Assembly (NCBI GenBank): GCA_019243895.1
Contig: JAFATP010000293.1
Location: 1 to 16,321 of the forward strand
Length of the DNA stretch: 16,321 nt
Reading direction: 5' to 3'
Source: Alphaproteobacteria bacterium
GTDB lineage: Bacteria; Pseudomonadota; Alphaproteobacteria; Rickettsiales; SXRF01
The notes beneath the pieces were generated by a model. That model searched no databases. It was not told the DNA's origin and saw only the letters and a list, made by a program, of their open reading frames with translations. Positions 6,878-13,123 of this stretch are shown here, in pieces. A program made the translations under genes and the position numbers. How positions within the stretch are numbered: position 1 is the first letter of the stretch; each line of letters opens with the position of its first letter.

Positions 6878-7474
6878 TTATGTTATTTTCTTTATCGGCG
6901 CTGATGGCTTGTAATCTGCATCCTGCACATTGCTTTGAGGATCGCTTTGAAGTTTACAAGCTGCATAAGCAGCTTCTCTAGCTTGTGCTTCTCGCACCAG
7001 TTTTTCCCCTAATGTTTCTGTCAAAAACGCCGGTTCGGCGCACGCTAATGCCGAGGCAACTTCCTCCCAATTATTTCGATTTAAAATCTCGAACGCCACT
7101 CGTTTATCGGTATGCGGATCACTTTTTGATCTCCCCGGTTGTACCATGGGGCGCACATTTTCGTCTCCGAATCGCTGCTTCAAAATTTCCTCCGCCCGCT
7201 TGACCAGACCGCGCAGGGGGCGCGTGTTTCCTTCCGGAGCAGCGAATTCAACCTTCATTCCTCGGGTAGCGGTCTGTATGCACAACGTCGCTACCGGGAT
7301 AACTTTACCGCCTCCTAAATCAATATCGAGCTGTTCGGCTGCCACGCCGCCGTATTTGACCGGATCTCCGGAAGCATCCGTGATAACTCTTCCTTTGTTA
7401 TCTACAAACTCACCTCCTATTTGCGTTACGTTCTCGTAATGCTTACTTCTGTGTTCTTTATAGGTGAATTGCAT
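6878..7474 (-). CDS. Unrecognised 198-residue protein A, accessory-looking
   Basis: I do not recognise this family. The protein is soluble-looking, with no signal peptide or membrane segment. The N-terminal half is beta-rich and glycine-containing (GGEFVDNKGRVI, then IDLGGGKVIPVATL). A basic middle (about 85-125) contains RGLVKRAEEILKQRFGDE. A helical Ala/Glu-rich stretch follows (about 130-170), with a polar tail ending in KKIT. The start ATG at 7474 has GGGGG about 10 nt upstream. GC is visibly lower (about 45-52% in the stretches I counted) than in neighbouring housekeeping genes. The gene upstream on the same strand is equally long and also unknown, and the two may form one transcript. 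Transfer is inferred from composition and the nearby tRNA, not proven. Confidence 0.75.
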   Translation of the reverse strand: MQFTYKEHRSKHYENVTQIGGEFVDNKGRVITDASGDPVKYGGVAAEQLDIDLGGGKVIPVATLCIQTATRGMKVEFAAPEGNTRPLRGLVKRAEEILKQRFGDENVRPMVQPGRSKSDPHTDKRVAFEILNRNNWEEVASALACAEPAFLTETLGEKLVREAQAREAAYAACKLQSDPQSNVQDADYKPSAPIKKIT

Positions 7475-7498
7475 TTTCGCGTTACCCCCAGTGTTCCA

Positions 7499-7516
7499 TT
7501 AAACGAGAAGGTTTAA
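7499..7516. promoter_or_regulatory. TTAAAC-N6-GTTTAA inverted repeat before unknown gene A
   Basis: TTAAAC (7499-7504) and GTTTAA (7511-7516) form a perfect 6+6 inverted repeat with a 6-nt spacer. It lies 24 nt upstream of the start codon of the unknown gene ending at 6878. The size and position suit a dimeric repressor operator or a short leader hairpin; this is inference only. Confidence 0.3.
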
Positions 7517-7543
7517 AATGACGATGTAACGGATATCTATCCT

Positions 7544-8140
7544 TTAACGTCCCTCATATCCTCCACCGGCGTCATTTCCGGTTCCCGGCAACCTTCTAAA
7601 AGTGATTCGTTCTCTTGCCCGAGAGCCTTCGGGAAGAATATATTGTAGGCTATGCTCTACCATAGCAGCAAAATAAGGTGCGCCATCTTCGGGAGCAAGG
7701 CCTCCTATATGAGTGCCGTTGCTAGCTCCTAACAAAGCCATACTAATCGCTTGTAAATGAGGGACATCATAAGTGCCACCGGCAATGCCTTTTCTTAGTT
7801 CAACAAACATAGGTGCAAGGGTATCTTCAACTACTTGTCGCTGTGCTTCACTAGGTTCGGTGCGGCGTACTTCATTCATTGTTGCTGTAGGACGGAAGCC
7901 GAGAGTGTTCGGAGCCATTTTATCGCGCTGAGTGTAAGCAACGCCAGCAGCACGGCGAAATTCTTCTTCGGTACTGATCGTTTTATAAAGTCCTTTAGCT
8001 TCATTCTGCAACATGACGCCTACCACTGCCACTATTTGGCGAGGTAGCATACCTGCCTCCAGCATTCGCTGAAACGGACTCTGCAAACTTTCCACGACTT
8101 CTTGAACACTGGTGCGTACTAATGCGTTATCTTCAGGCAT
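7544..8140 (-). CDS. Unrecognised 198-residue protein B, accessory-looking
   Basis: I do not recognise this family. The predicted protein is soluble and mostly helical. The first part (1-60) contains VQEVVESLQSPFQRMLEAGM and a hydrophobic run LPRQIVAVVGVML that is too short and too polar at its ends for a confident membrane helix. The middle (65-135) is charged and carries RRTEPSEAQRQVVEDTLAPM. The C-terminal third has an Ala/Leu/Gly helix, YFAAMVEHSLQYILPEG, and a Gly-rich end (GTGNDAGGGYEGR). The ATG at 8140 follows AAGG at 7-nt spacing on the - strand, supporting a real translated gene. GC is lower than in flanking conserved genes. It is the first gene of the - strand group downstream of tRNA-Val and lies 69 nt from unknown gene A. 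Confidence 0.75.
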   Translation of the reverse strand: MPEDNALVRTSVQEVVESLQSPFQRMLEAGMLPRQIVAVVGVMLQNEAKGLYKTISTEEEFRRAAGVAYTQRDKMAPNTLGFRPTATMNEVRRTEPSEAQRQVVEDTLAPMFVELRKGIAGGTYDVPHLQAISMALLGASNGTHIGGLAPEDGAPYFAAMVEHSLQYILPEGSRARERITFRRLPGTGNDAGGGYEGR

Positions 8141-8206
8141 GAGCTTACCTTAGGCCGAATACTGATAGACTAGGAGTTTATAGTAGCATTGGAATAATTA
8201 ATAAAT

Positions 8207-8236
8207 ATTAAAGTGACTTATTCGAGGTTTTTCCAA
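8207..8236 (-). promoter_or_regulatory. Possible sigma70-like promoter for unknown gene B
   Basis: On the - strand, TTGGAA (8236-8231) and TTTAAT (8212-8207) are 18 nt apart within an AT-rich spacer, 66 nt before the start of the gene at 8140. The matches are 4/6 and 5/6 to consensus. AT-rich DNA gives such matches easily, so support is weak. Confidence 0.3.
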
Positions 8237-8296
8237 ATCATACCCATAGTATATTTGAACCGAAATTATCTTGATTATTCAATGATTCTATTTTCA

Positions 8297-8390
8297 GGTT
8301 CAGATTTCCGAACCAGTCACCAGTCCGCCTACGCCAAAGCTACGGCGGACACCAGCTTTTCTAAGCTCACTGCGTTCGCCAAGAAAAGCT
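8297..8390. repeat. Three consecutive hairpins on the 3' side of tRNA-Val
   Basis: Three inverted repeats follow each other: GGTTC-N8-GAACC (8297-8314), GTCCGCC-N14-GGCGGAC (8323-8350) and AGCTTTTCT-N19-AGAAAAGCT (8354-8390). The last begins 4 nt beyond the encoded CCA of the tRNA. No T run follows on the - strand, so these do not look like a standard intrinsic terminator. They resemble small dispersed palindromic elements (REP or RPE-like), an inference a genome search could test. Confidence 0.6.
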
Positions 8391-8393
8391 AGG

Positions 8394-8470
8394 TGGTGGG
8401 CGGCACAGGACTCGAACCTGTGACCTCTGCCGTGTGAAGGCAGCGCTCTAACCAACTGAGCTAGCCGCCC
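8394..8470 (-). tRNA. tRNA-Val(CAC)
   Basis: Read on the - strand, the 77-nt sequence folds into a complete cloverleaf. The acceptor is GGGCGGC/GCCGCCC, the D arm GCTC...GAGC, and the anticodon stem CTGCC/GGCAG with loop TTCACAC. The T arm is ACAGG-TTCGAAC-CCTGT, the discriminator is A, and CCA is encoded at the 3' end (8396-8394). The loop gives anticodon CAC, reading the valine codon GUG. A -10-like TATATT lies at 8501-8496 on the - strand, about 25 nt upstream of the tRNA. No -35 box at normal spacing is convincing. Confidence 0.97.
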
Positions 8471-8599
8471 GCGCTCGTTTCGCGGGAGGGAGCAGAATAT
8501 ACAACCGCGCGCCGTCCGCAAGCCAAAAAACATTTAACGCAAAAGTAAGGTTTGCCGGATAAGGTGATGGTTTTCCACTTGAATATTAAGGAGCATTGC

Positions 8600-10039
8600 A
8601 TGGCCACCCCTATCACGGTCGCATACGGAGACGGCATTGGCCCGGAAATCATGGAAGCGACGCTGCATGTGCTGCGCGAGGCGGGCGCGAAACTTTCCGT
8701 TGAAACCATCGAAGTGGGCGAGCGCGTTTATAAAATGGGTGCCACTTCCGGCATTCTTCCCGCCGCGTGGGAATCGCTGAAACGCACCAAGGTGCTGTTG
8801 AAAGCGCCCATCACCACGCCACAGGGCGGCGGTTATAAGTCGCTGAACGTCACCATGCGCAAAACCCTTGGGCTTTATGCCAATATCCGCCCGGTGGCGA
8901 GTTATTTTCCGTTCGTCAAAACGGTGCACCCGAAGATGGATCTCGTGATCGTGCGCGAAAACGAGGAGGATTTATACGCCGGCATCGAGCACCGCTTAAG
9001 CGAAGACGTGTGCCAGTGCCTGAAGCTGATCACGCATAGCGGCTCGGAGCGCATCATCCGCTACGCGTTCGAATATGCGGTGAAGAACGGCCGCAAAAAA
9101 GTCACCTGCATGAGCAAGGACAACATCATGAAGCTGGCCGACGGCATGTTTCATAAGTTGTTCGACGCCATCGGCGAGGAATATCCGCAGCTGCAGAAGG
9201 AGCATTACATCATCGACATCGGCGCGGCGCGCATCGCCGCCCGCCCGCACGTGTTCGACGTCATCGTCACCGAGAATCTTTACGGCGACATCATTTCCGA
9301 CATCGCCGCCGAGGTCTCCGGCAGCGTGGGCCTGGCCGGCAGTTCCAATATCGGCGAGGATTTCGCCATGTTTGAGGCCATCCATGGCTCGGCGCCGGAC
9401 ATTGCGGGAAAAAACATCGCCAATCCATCCGGCATTCTGCAATCGGCAGTGATGCTGCTGGTGCATATCGGGCAGGCGGAGATCGCCACCGTGGTACATA
9501 ACGCCTGGCTCGCCACCATCGAAGATGGCATCCACACTGTCGATATTTACGGAGAGGAAAGCAGGGAGAAAGTCGGCACCAAGGAATTCGCCGCCGCCGT
9601 GGTGGAACGGCTGGGTAAAAAACCTTCCACCTTTCTCCCCATCGAATACCGCAACGCCGAAAAAGGCGCGGCGGCGAAAGCCGTCAACCTGGCCCCGTCT
9701 CAAAAAACGGAATTAGTGGGAGTGGACACCTTCATCCGCTGGCGCGGCAACGTGGCCGAGTTGGGCGACAAACTTACCGCCCTGGGGCTTAAGACCCTGC
9801 CGCTGACCATGATTTCCAGCAAAGGCCTCACCGTGTGGCCGAAAGCGGGCGCGGAAAACATGCATCTGACGGATGTGTTCTGCTGCCGCTACCGCGCGCC
9901 GGAAGGCAGCGTCATCACCACCGGCGAAGTGGCGGCCTTGCTCTCCCGCATTGCGGATTCCGGGCTTGAATGCGCGCAGATGGCCAATCTTTACGCCTTC
10001 GACGGGAAGATCGGCTTCAGCCTGGGCCAGGGTGAGTAA
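8600..10039 (+). CDS. icd: Isocitrate dehydrogenase, long rickettsial/Thermus type
   Basis: This TCA-cycle enzyme oxidatively decarboxylates isocitrate to 2-oxoglutarate. The chosen ATG at 8600 has AAGGAG (8588-8593) at 6-nt spacing; an upstream in-frame start at 8552 lacks such a site and adds residues before the conserved TPITVAYGDGIGPE. The product is 479 residues. The catalytic domain covers about 1-335, with substrate residues S81, N83, R87 and R97 (SLNVTMRKTL, ANIRP), R119, K173, D230 and D234. A C-terminal domain of about 140 residues (340-479) is typical of the Thermus/Rickettsia form and absent from E. coli Icd. The cofactor loop reads HGSAPDIAGKNIANP, with D267-I268, a pair usually linked to NAD+ rather than NADP+ use. 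It lies divergent from tRNA-Val, and its last 23 bases overlap the end of queG. Confidence 0.95.
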   Translation: MATPITVAYGDGIGPEIMEATLHVLREAGAKLSVETIEVGERVYKMGATSGILPAAWESLKRTKVLLKAPITTPQGGGYKSLNVTMRKTLGLYANIRPVASYFPFVKTVHPKMDLVIVRENEEDLYAGIEHRLSEDVCQCLKLITHSGSERIIRYAFEYAVKNGRKKVTCMSKDNIMKLADGMFHKLFDAIGEEYPQLQKEHYIIDIGAARIAARPHVFDVIVTENLYGDIISDIAAEVSGSVGLAGSSNIGEDFAMFEAIHGSAPDIAGKNIANPSGILQSAVMLLVHIGQAEIATVVHNAWLATIEDGIHTVDIYGEESREKVGTKEFAAAVVERLGKKPSTFLPIEYRNAEKGAAAKAVNLAPSQKTELVGVDTFIRWRGNVAELGDKLTALGLKTLPLTMISSKGLTVWPKAGAENMHLTDVFCCRYRAPEGSVITTGEVAALLSRIADSGLECAQMANLYAFDGKIGFSLGQGE

Positions 10040-11063
10040 GATTACGCAGCTCCTCCCGCGCCCATGCCGCCATCTCCGCCACCAGCGGCGAGGCATCCCG
10101 CAGCAAAGGCTCCACCGCGTCCAATAATGTCGCATCGCCGCTATTGCCGATGGCGACCAGCACGTTGCGCACGAAGCGGTCGCGGCCGGTTCGCTTGACC
10201 GGCGAGCCGCTGAAAAACGCGCGGAACTGCGCGTCTGAGAGCTGAGCCAGCTCGCGCAGCTTCGGGCTTTTGAGCTCCTCGCGCGCGTGATATTGCGCCT
10301 CTTTCGAGGCGACTGCGAATTTGTTCCATGGACACACCGCCAGGCAATCATCACAGCCGTAAACACGGTTGCCGATGGCCTTGCGGTATTCCGCCGGAAT
10401 CTGCCCCTTATGCTCGATGGTAAGATAGGCGATGCATTTGCGCGCATCCAGCTTGCCGCAGGAGGTGAATGCCTGCGTCGGGCACACGTCCAGGCAGCGC
10501 GTGCAGCTGCCGCAGCGGTTGGGCTCCGGCGCGTCCGGCTCCAGCTCCAGCGTGATGAAGATTTCGCCCAGGAACAGCCAGCTGCCGAACTCCCGGCTGA
10601 CCACGCAGGTGTGCTTGCCCGTCCAGCCGAGCCCCGCCGCGGCGGCCAGCGGCTTTTCCATCACCGGCGCGGTATCCACGAAAATTTTGGCGCCGCAATT
10701 AAACTCCCGCGCAATCCATGCGGCCAGTTCCCGCATGCGTTTCTTCATCACGTCGTGATAATCGCGGTGCTGCGCATACACCGAAATAACGCCGCGGTCC
10801 CTGCGCGCGAGATTCTCCATCGGATCATGCTCCGGCCCGTAATTATGGCCAAGCATGAGAATGGATTTCACCTCCGGCCAGATGGCTTTGGGATCGCCGC
10901 GCAGCGCCGCTTTCTCTTCCATCCACTGCATGTCGCCGTGGCGGCCTTCCTGCAGGTATTCCTGCAAGGCGGCACGCGCGCCTGCCGGCACTTCCGGCGC
11001 GGTGACGCCGAAAGCGGAAAAGCCGAGTTCGAAAGCTTTTTTTCGGATTGCCTCTTTGTGCAT
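10017..11063 (-). CDS. queG: Epoxyqueuosine reductase
   Basis: QueG is a cobalamin- and 4Fe-4S-dependent cytosolic enzyme that reduces epoxyqueuosine to queuosine, the last step in making this tRNA wobble base. The 348-residue protein has the N-terminal cobalamin-binding region with LMLGHNYGP (69-77) and VDTAPVMEK around D130, the expected proton donor. Two ferredoxin-like cysteine sets follow: C184, C187, C190, C194 and C210, C237, C240, C244 (CGSCTRCLDVCP and CDDCLAVCPWNKF). The C-terminal region (about 270-348) looks like a short HEAT-like repeat (RNVLVAIGNSGDATLLDAVEPLL). Its stop lies inside the end of icd on the opposite strand. The start at 11063 has no clear Shine-Dalgarno site. No other queuosine genes are nearby. 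Confidence 0.96.
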   Translation of the reverse strand: MHKEAIRKKAFELGFSAFGVTAPEVPAGARAALQEYLQEGRHGDMQWMEEKAALRGDPKAIWPEVKSILMLGHNYGPEHDPMENLARRDRGVISVYAQHRDYHDVMKKRMRELAAWIAREFNCGAKIFVDTAPVMEKPLAAAAGLGWTGKHTCVVSREFGSWLFLGEIFITLELEPDAPEPNRCGSCTRCLDVCPTQAFTSCGKLDARKCIAYLTIEHKGQIPAEYRKAIGNRVYGCDDCLAVCPWNKFAVASKEAQYHAREELKSPKLRELAQLSDAQFRAFFSGSPVKRTGRDRFVRNVLVAIGNSGDATLLDAVEPLLRDASPLVAEMAAWAREELRNLTHPGPG

Positions 11064-11100
11064 ATTTGTTTAAAGTTATTTAACTGTTTTTCAGCAGGCT

Positions 11101-11106
11101 TATTAT
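11101..11106 (+). promoter_or_regulatory. Possible -10 element placing transcription start at the receiver gene's ATG
   Basis: TATTAT at 11101-11106 is a 5/6 match to the -10 consensus. Transcription would start about 7 nt later, near 11113, which is the A of the start codon. Together with the absence of a Shine-Dalgarno sequence this suggests a leaderless message. The -35 region (TTTAAC at 11079-11084) is poor. Confidence 0.3.
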
Positions 11107-11112
11107 GCGAGT

Positions 11113-11763
11113 ATGGCAGAAGAATCCGAAAAACTAAAGACCAGGAGTGACCCGGCGGCGGAACGGCTGAAAACAGGGGAAGACCAAGCCCAACAACCCG
11201 GCGTGCCGCGTATCCTGATAGTGGAAGATAGCTTTCAGTTCCGCCATTGGTTGGAATCCGGCCTGTCCGCGCGGGGCTTCCGCGTCACCACGGCGGAGAA
11301 TTCACAAGAGGGGTTGCGGAAAGCCATGGAGGCATCCGCCGGCGGTTTCCCTTTCGATGCGCTGATCACCGATTTCAGTATGGGCGGGCCAGAGTTAAAC
11401 GGCGACCGCCTGATACGCGATCTGCACCAAAGGGGGGCGCTGCCGCCCACCGTGCTTTACACCGCCGAGCCCGGCAATGCGATGGCAGCCCTGGAGCCGT
11501 TGCTGGGCATCACGCGCGATGAATACACAGATACGCCGCCGCAAGCCGCCACGGCAGCAGCGGTGCTGGAAGGCATTGGCCCGATCCACCTGACGCGCAA
11601 CCGGTTCGAGGGCATTGGCAACAGGCTGAAGGTGCACCTGGTTCCGAAGACCATCGGCATCCCCTACGATCTGGAGGAAATCATCCGGCATCTGGATGAA
11701 TTCGGCGTGCGGCCCCCGCAGCCCGGCACGACGGTTGGTAAGGCGCGGAAGCATGGAGTCTAA
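11113..11763 (+). CDS. Atypical receiver-domain response regulator, no output domain
   Basis: This 216-residue protein has a charged, probably disordered start (1-30) and then a CheY-like receiver. Landmarks are RILIVEDS with acidic E38/D39, ALITDFSMGG with phosphoacceptor D87, VLYTAEP with switch T117, and LVPKT with the conserved Lys at K179. In ordinary receivers the Thr and Lys are about 20 residues apart; here they are 62 apart, because about 40 extra residues (roughly 122-165, GITRDEYTDTPPQAA onward) are inserted before the last strand. There is no DNA-binding or enzymatic output domain, so it may act as a phosphate sink or protein-interaction adaptor. No kinase is adjacent. It diverges from queG, lacks a Shine-Dalgarno site, and ends two bases before the convergent GST-like gene. 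Confidence 0.85.
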   Translation: MAEESEKLKTRSDPAAERLKTGEDQAQQPGVPRILIVEDSFQFRHWLESGLSARGFRVTTAENSQEGLRKAMEASAGGFPFDALITDFSMGGPELNGDRLIRDLHQRGALPPTVLYTAEPGNAMAALEPLLGITRDEYTDTPPQAATAAAVLEGIGPIHLTRNRFEGIGNRLKVHLVPKTIGIPYDLEEIIRHLDEFGVRPPQPGTTVGKARKHGV

Positions 11764-11765
11764 GT

Positions 11766-12434
11766 CTAAAAATCCGGGTTCTCGTAATATTCCGGCGGGC
11801 GTACGCCGTGCATGCGGTCGGAAAGCACGGCGCGCATTCCCGACCGCGATTTAATCAGCGCATACCATTGCGCCGCCGCGAGATTATATTCCCACGGCAC
11901 ATCGCCCAGATAATCCAGCGCCGACAAATGCGCCGCCGCCGAAAGATCGGCCATCGTCAGCTGGTCGCCGGCCAGGAAATGACGCTCGTTGCTTAAATAG
12001 CCGATGTAGTCCAGGTGATAGAAGATATTGTCCTTGCCGGTGCGGATGGCGGCGGAGTTGGGCGGGCCGATGCGCATCAGGCGCTTGAACAGCTTCTCGA
12101 AGAGAATATTCTGCGTCACCTCGAAATCGAATTTATGGTCGAACCAGTCGATCAGCCGGCGGACCTCGGCGCGCTCCGCCGCCGTGCCGCCCAGCAGCGG
12201 CGGTTCGGGATAGGTGTCTTCCAGATATTCGCCAATGGCATAGCTGCCGGAAACCACCGTGCCGTCCTCCTCCACCAACACCGGCACCTCCCCCGCCGGG
12301 TTGAGGGCGAAAAACTCCAGGTTCTTCTGCCAGGGATTTTCCTCCATCAGCTCAAAGTCGATGCCTTTCTCGCGCAGGGCGATCCTCACCTTGCGGCAGA
12401 AGGGCGAAAGCGGGGTGTGATAGAGCAGGCGCAT
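11766..12434 (-). CDS. Glutathione S-transferase family protein, possibly FzlA-like
   Basis: This 222-residue protein has the cytosolic GST fold. The N-terminal thioredoxin-like domain (about 1-78) has SPFCRKVRIALREKG at 10-24, the cis-Pro motif GEVPVLVEEDG and the glutathione-site SGSYAIGEYL. The C-terminal helical domain is about 88-205, with LAGDQLTMADLSAAAHLSAL as the conserved N-capping box. The short tail PPEYYENPDF resembles, from memory, the tail of FzlA, the GST-like FtsZ-binding division protein of alphaproteobacteria; this identity is not proven here. If correct, its role would be in constriction rather than detoxification. It converges with the receiver gene and diverges from the WrbA-like gene across a repeat-containing gap. 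Confidence 0.85.
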   Translation of the reverse strand: MRLLYHTPLSPFCRKVRIALREKGIDFELMEENPWQKNLEFFALNPAGEVPVLVEEDGTVVSGSYAIGEYLEDTYPEPPLLGGTAAERAEVRRLIDWFDHKFDFEVTQNILFEKLFKRLMRIGPPNSAAIRTGKDNIFYHLDYIGYLSNERHFLAGDQLTMADLSAAAHLSALDYLGDVPWEYNLAAAQWYALIKSRSGMRAVLSDRMHGVRPPEYYENPDF

Positions 12435-12558
12435 TCGGCGATCGGTAATGAGTGAAGGGCGGCTGGAAAGAATGCTTCCCAGCGCTTTCCTCTCATCCTA
12501 TCATCTCCTTTTCCAATTACCAGTTTCCTGTCACCAATCACTCCATTATCAATCGCCG
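12435..12558. repeat. Intergenic inverted repeat with inner hairpin and a second heptamer-like array
   Basis: CGGCGATCGGTAATGAGTGA (12437-12456) is nearly the reverse complement of the sequence around 12537-12558, with one inserted base and two mismatches. Inside it GCTGGAAAG (12462-12470) pairs with CTTCCCAGC (12475-12483), one mismatch and a 4-nt loop. From about 12513 the strand reads in 7-nt steps: CCAATTA, CCAGTTT, CCTGTCA, CCAATCA. The element fills the divergent gap between the GST-like and WrbA-like genes, and the WrbA-like start shows no Shine-Dalgarno site. Confidence 0.6.
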
Positions 12559-12563
12559 CCTTT

Positions 12564-13118
12564 ATGCCCCTCGTTATTCTTTACCACAGCGTCTATGGGC
12601 ACACCGCCAGGGTGGCGCAGGCCGTGGCCGAAGGCGCAGGCAAATCGGGCGCGGAGATAATGCTGATTCGCGCCGACGAAGTGGATGAAGCGGCCTGGGG
12701 GGCGCTGGACGCGGCGAGCGCCATCATCTTCGGCAGCCCCACTTATATGGGCGGTGTGACGGCCACCTTCAAAGGCTTCATCGATTCCACCTCCAAGCGC
12801 TGGATCGCGCAGCGGTGGAAAGACAAGATCGCCGCCGGGTTCATCAACGCCGGCAGCCTTTCCGGCGATAACGTGCATGCGCTGAACCAGCTCCTCATCT
12901 GCGCCATGCAGCACAGCATGATCTGGGTCGGCGCGGGCATCATGCCGCATCAATTCGACGATCATCACGTCAATCGCCTCGGCGGCTTCACCGGCCTGCT
13001 CACCCAATCGGATAATGAAACGCCGGATGTGACGCCCCCGGCGGGCGATTTAGCCACCGCTAAGCTATTCGGCGCGCGGGTGGCGCAGATCACGGCGCGG
13101 CTGCAAAAACAGGCGTAG
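12564..13118 (+). CDS. Flavodoxin-fold NAD(P)H:quinone oxidoreductase, WrbA-like
   Basis: This 184-residue protein has the flavodoxin/WrbA fold and is expected to bind FMN and reduce quinones by two electrons. The FMN phosphate loop is YHSVYGHTARVA (about 7-18). The second FMN loop is FGSPTYMGGVTATFKGFID (55-73), followed by WKDKIAAGFINAGSLSGDN, where WrbA proteins have the conserved FTS/G loop. The second half (QHSMIWVG, then a Gly-rich GGFTGLL) contacts the flavin. It is slightly shorter than classical WrbA (about 198 residues), so it may be a related flavodoxin-family reductase rather than WrbA itself. No ribosome site is visible before the ATG at 12564. It converges with the VIT1-like gene, 5 bases apart. 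Confidence 0.85.
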   Translation: MPLVILYHSVYGHTARVAQAVAEGAGKSGAEIMLIRADEVDEAAWGALDAASAIIFGSPTYMGGVTATFKGFIDSTSKRWIAQRWKDKIAAGFINAGSLSGDNVHALNQLLICAMQHSMIWVGAGIMPHQFDDHHVNRLGGFTGLLTQSDNETPDVTPPAGDLATAKLFGARVAQITARLQKQA

Positions 13119-13123
13119 CCTCC

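Noticed and set aside
8198..8211. TTAA-N6-TTAA as a CtrA site
   Set aside because: The spacing is six rather than seven bases and the DNA is AT-rich, where chance matches are common.
8394..8470. Integrated element with att sites at tRNA-Val
   Set aside because: I found no second copy of the tRNA 3' end and no integrase in the window, so an integration claim cannot be supported.
8300..8533. Open frame on the - strand giving a 77-residue protein
   Set aside because: Its middle is the translated tRNA-Val gene (the familiar LAQLVRALPSHGRGHRFESC artefact) and its ends are the flanking hairpins.
8552..8599. Upstream ATG for isocitrate dehydrogenase
   Set aside because: It adds 16 residues with no family match and no ribosome site, while ATG 8600 has AAGGAG at ideal spacing.
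11070..11083. TTAA-N6-TTAA between queG and the receiver gene as a CtrA site
   Set aside because: The spacing is six rather than seven bases. It is suggestive only because a response regulator lies beside it.
10287..11150. 287-residue open frame antisense to queG
   Set aside because: The QueG iron-sulfur motifs on the - strand are unmistakable and the antisense frame shows no domain.
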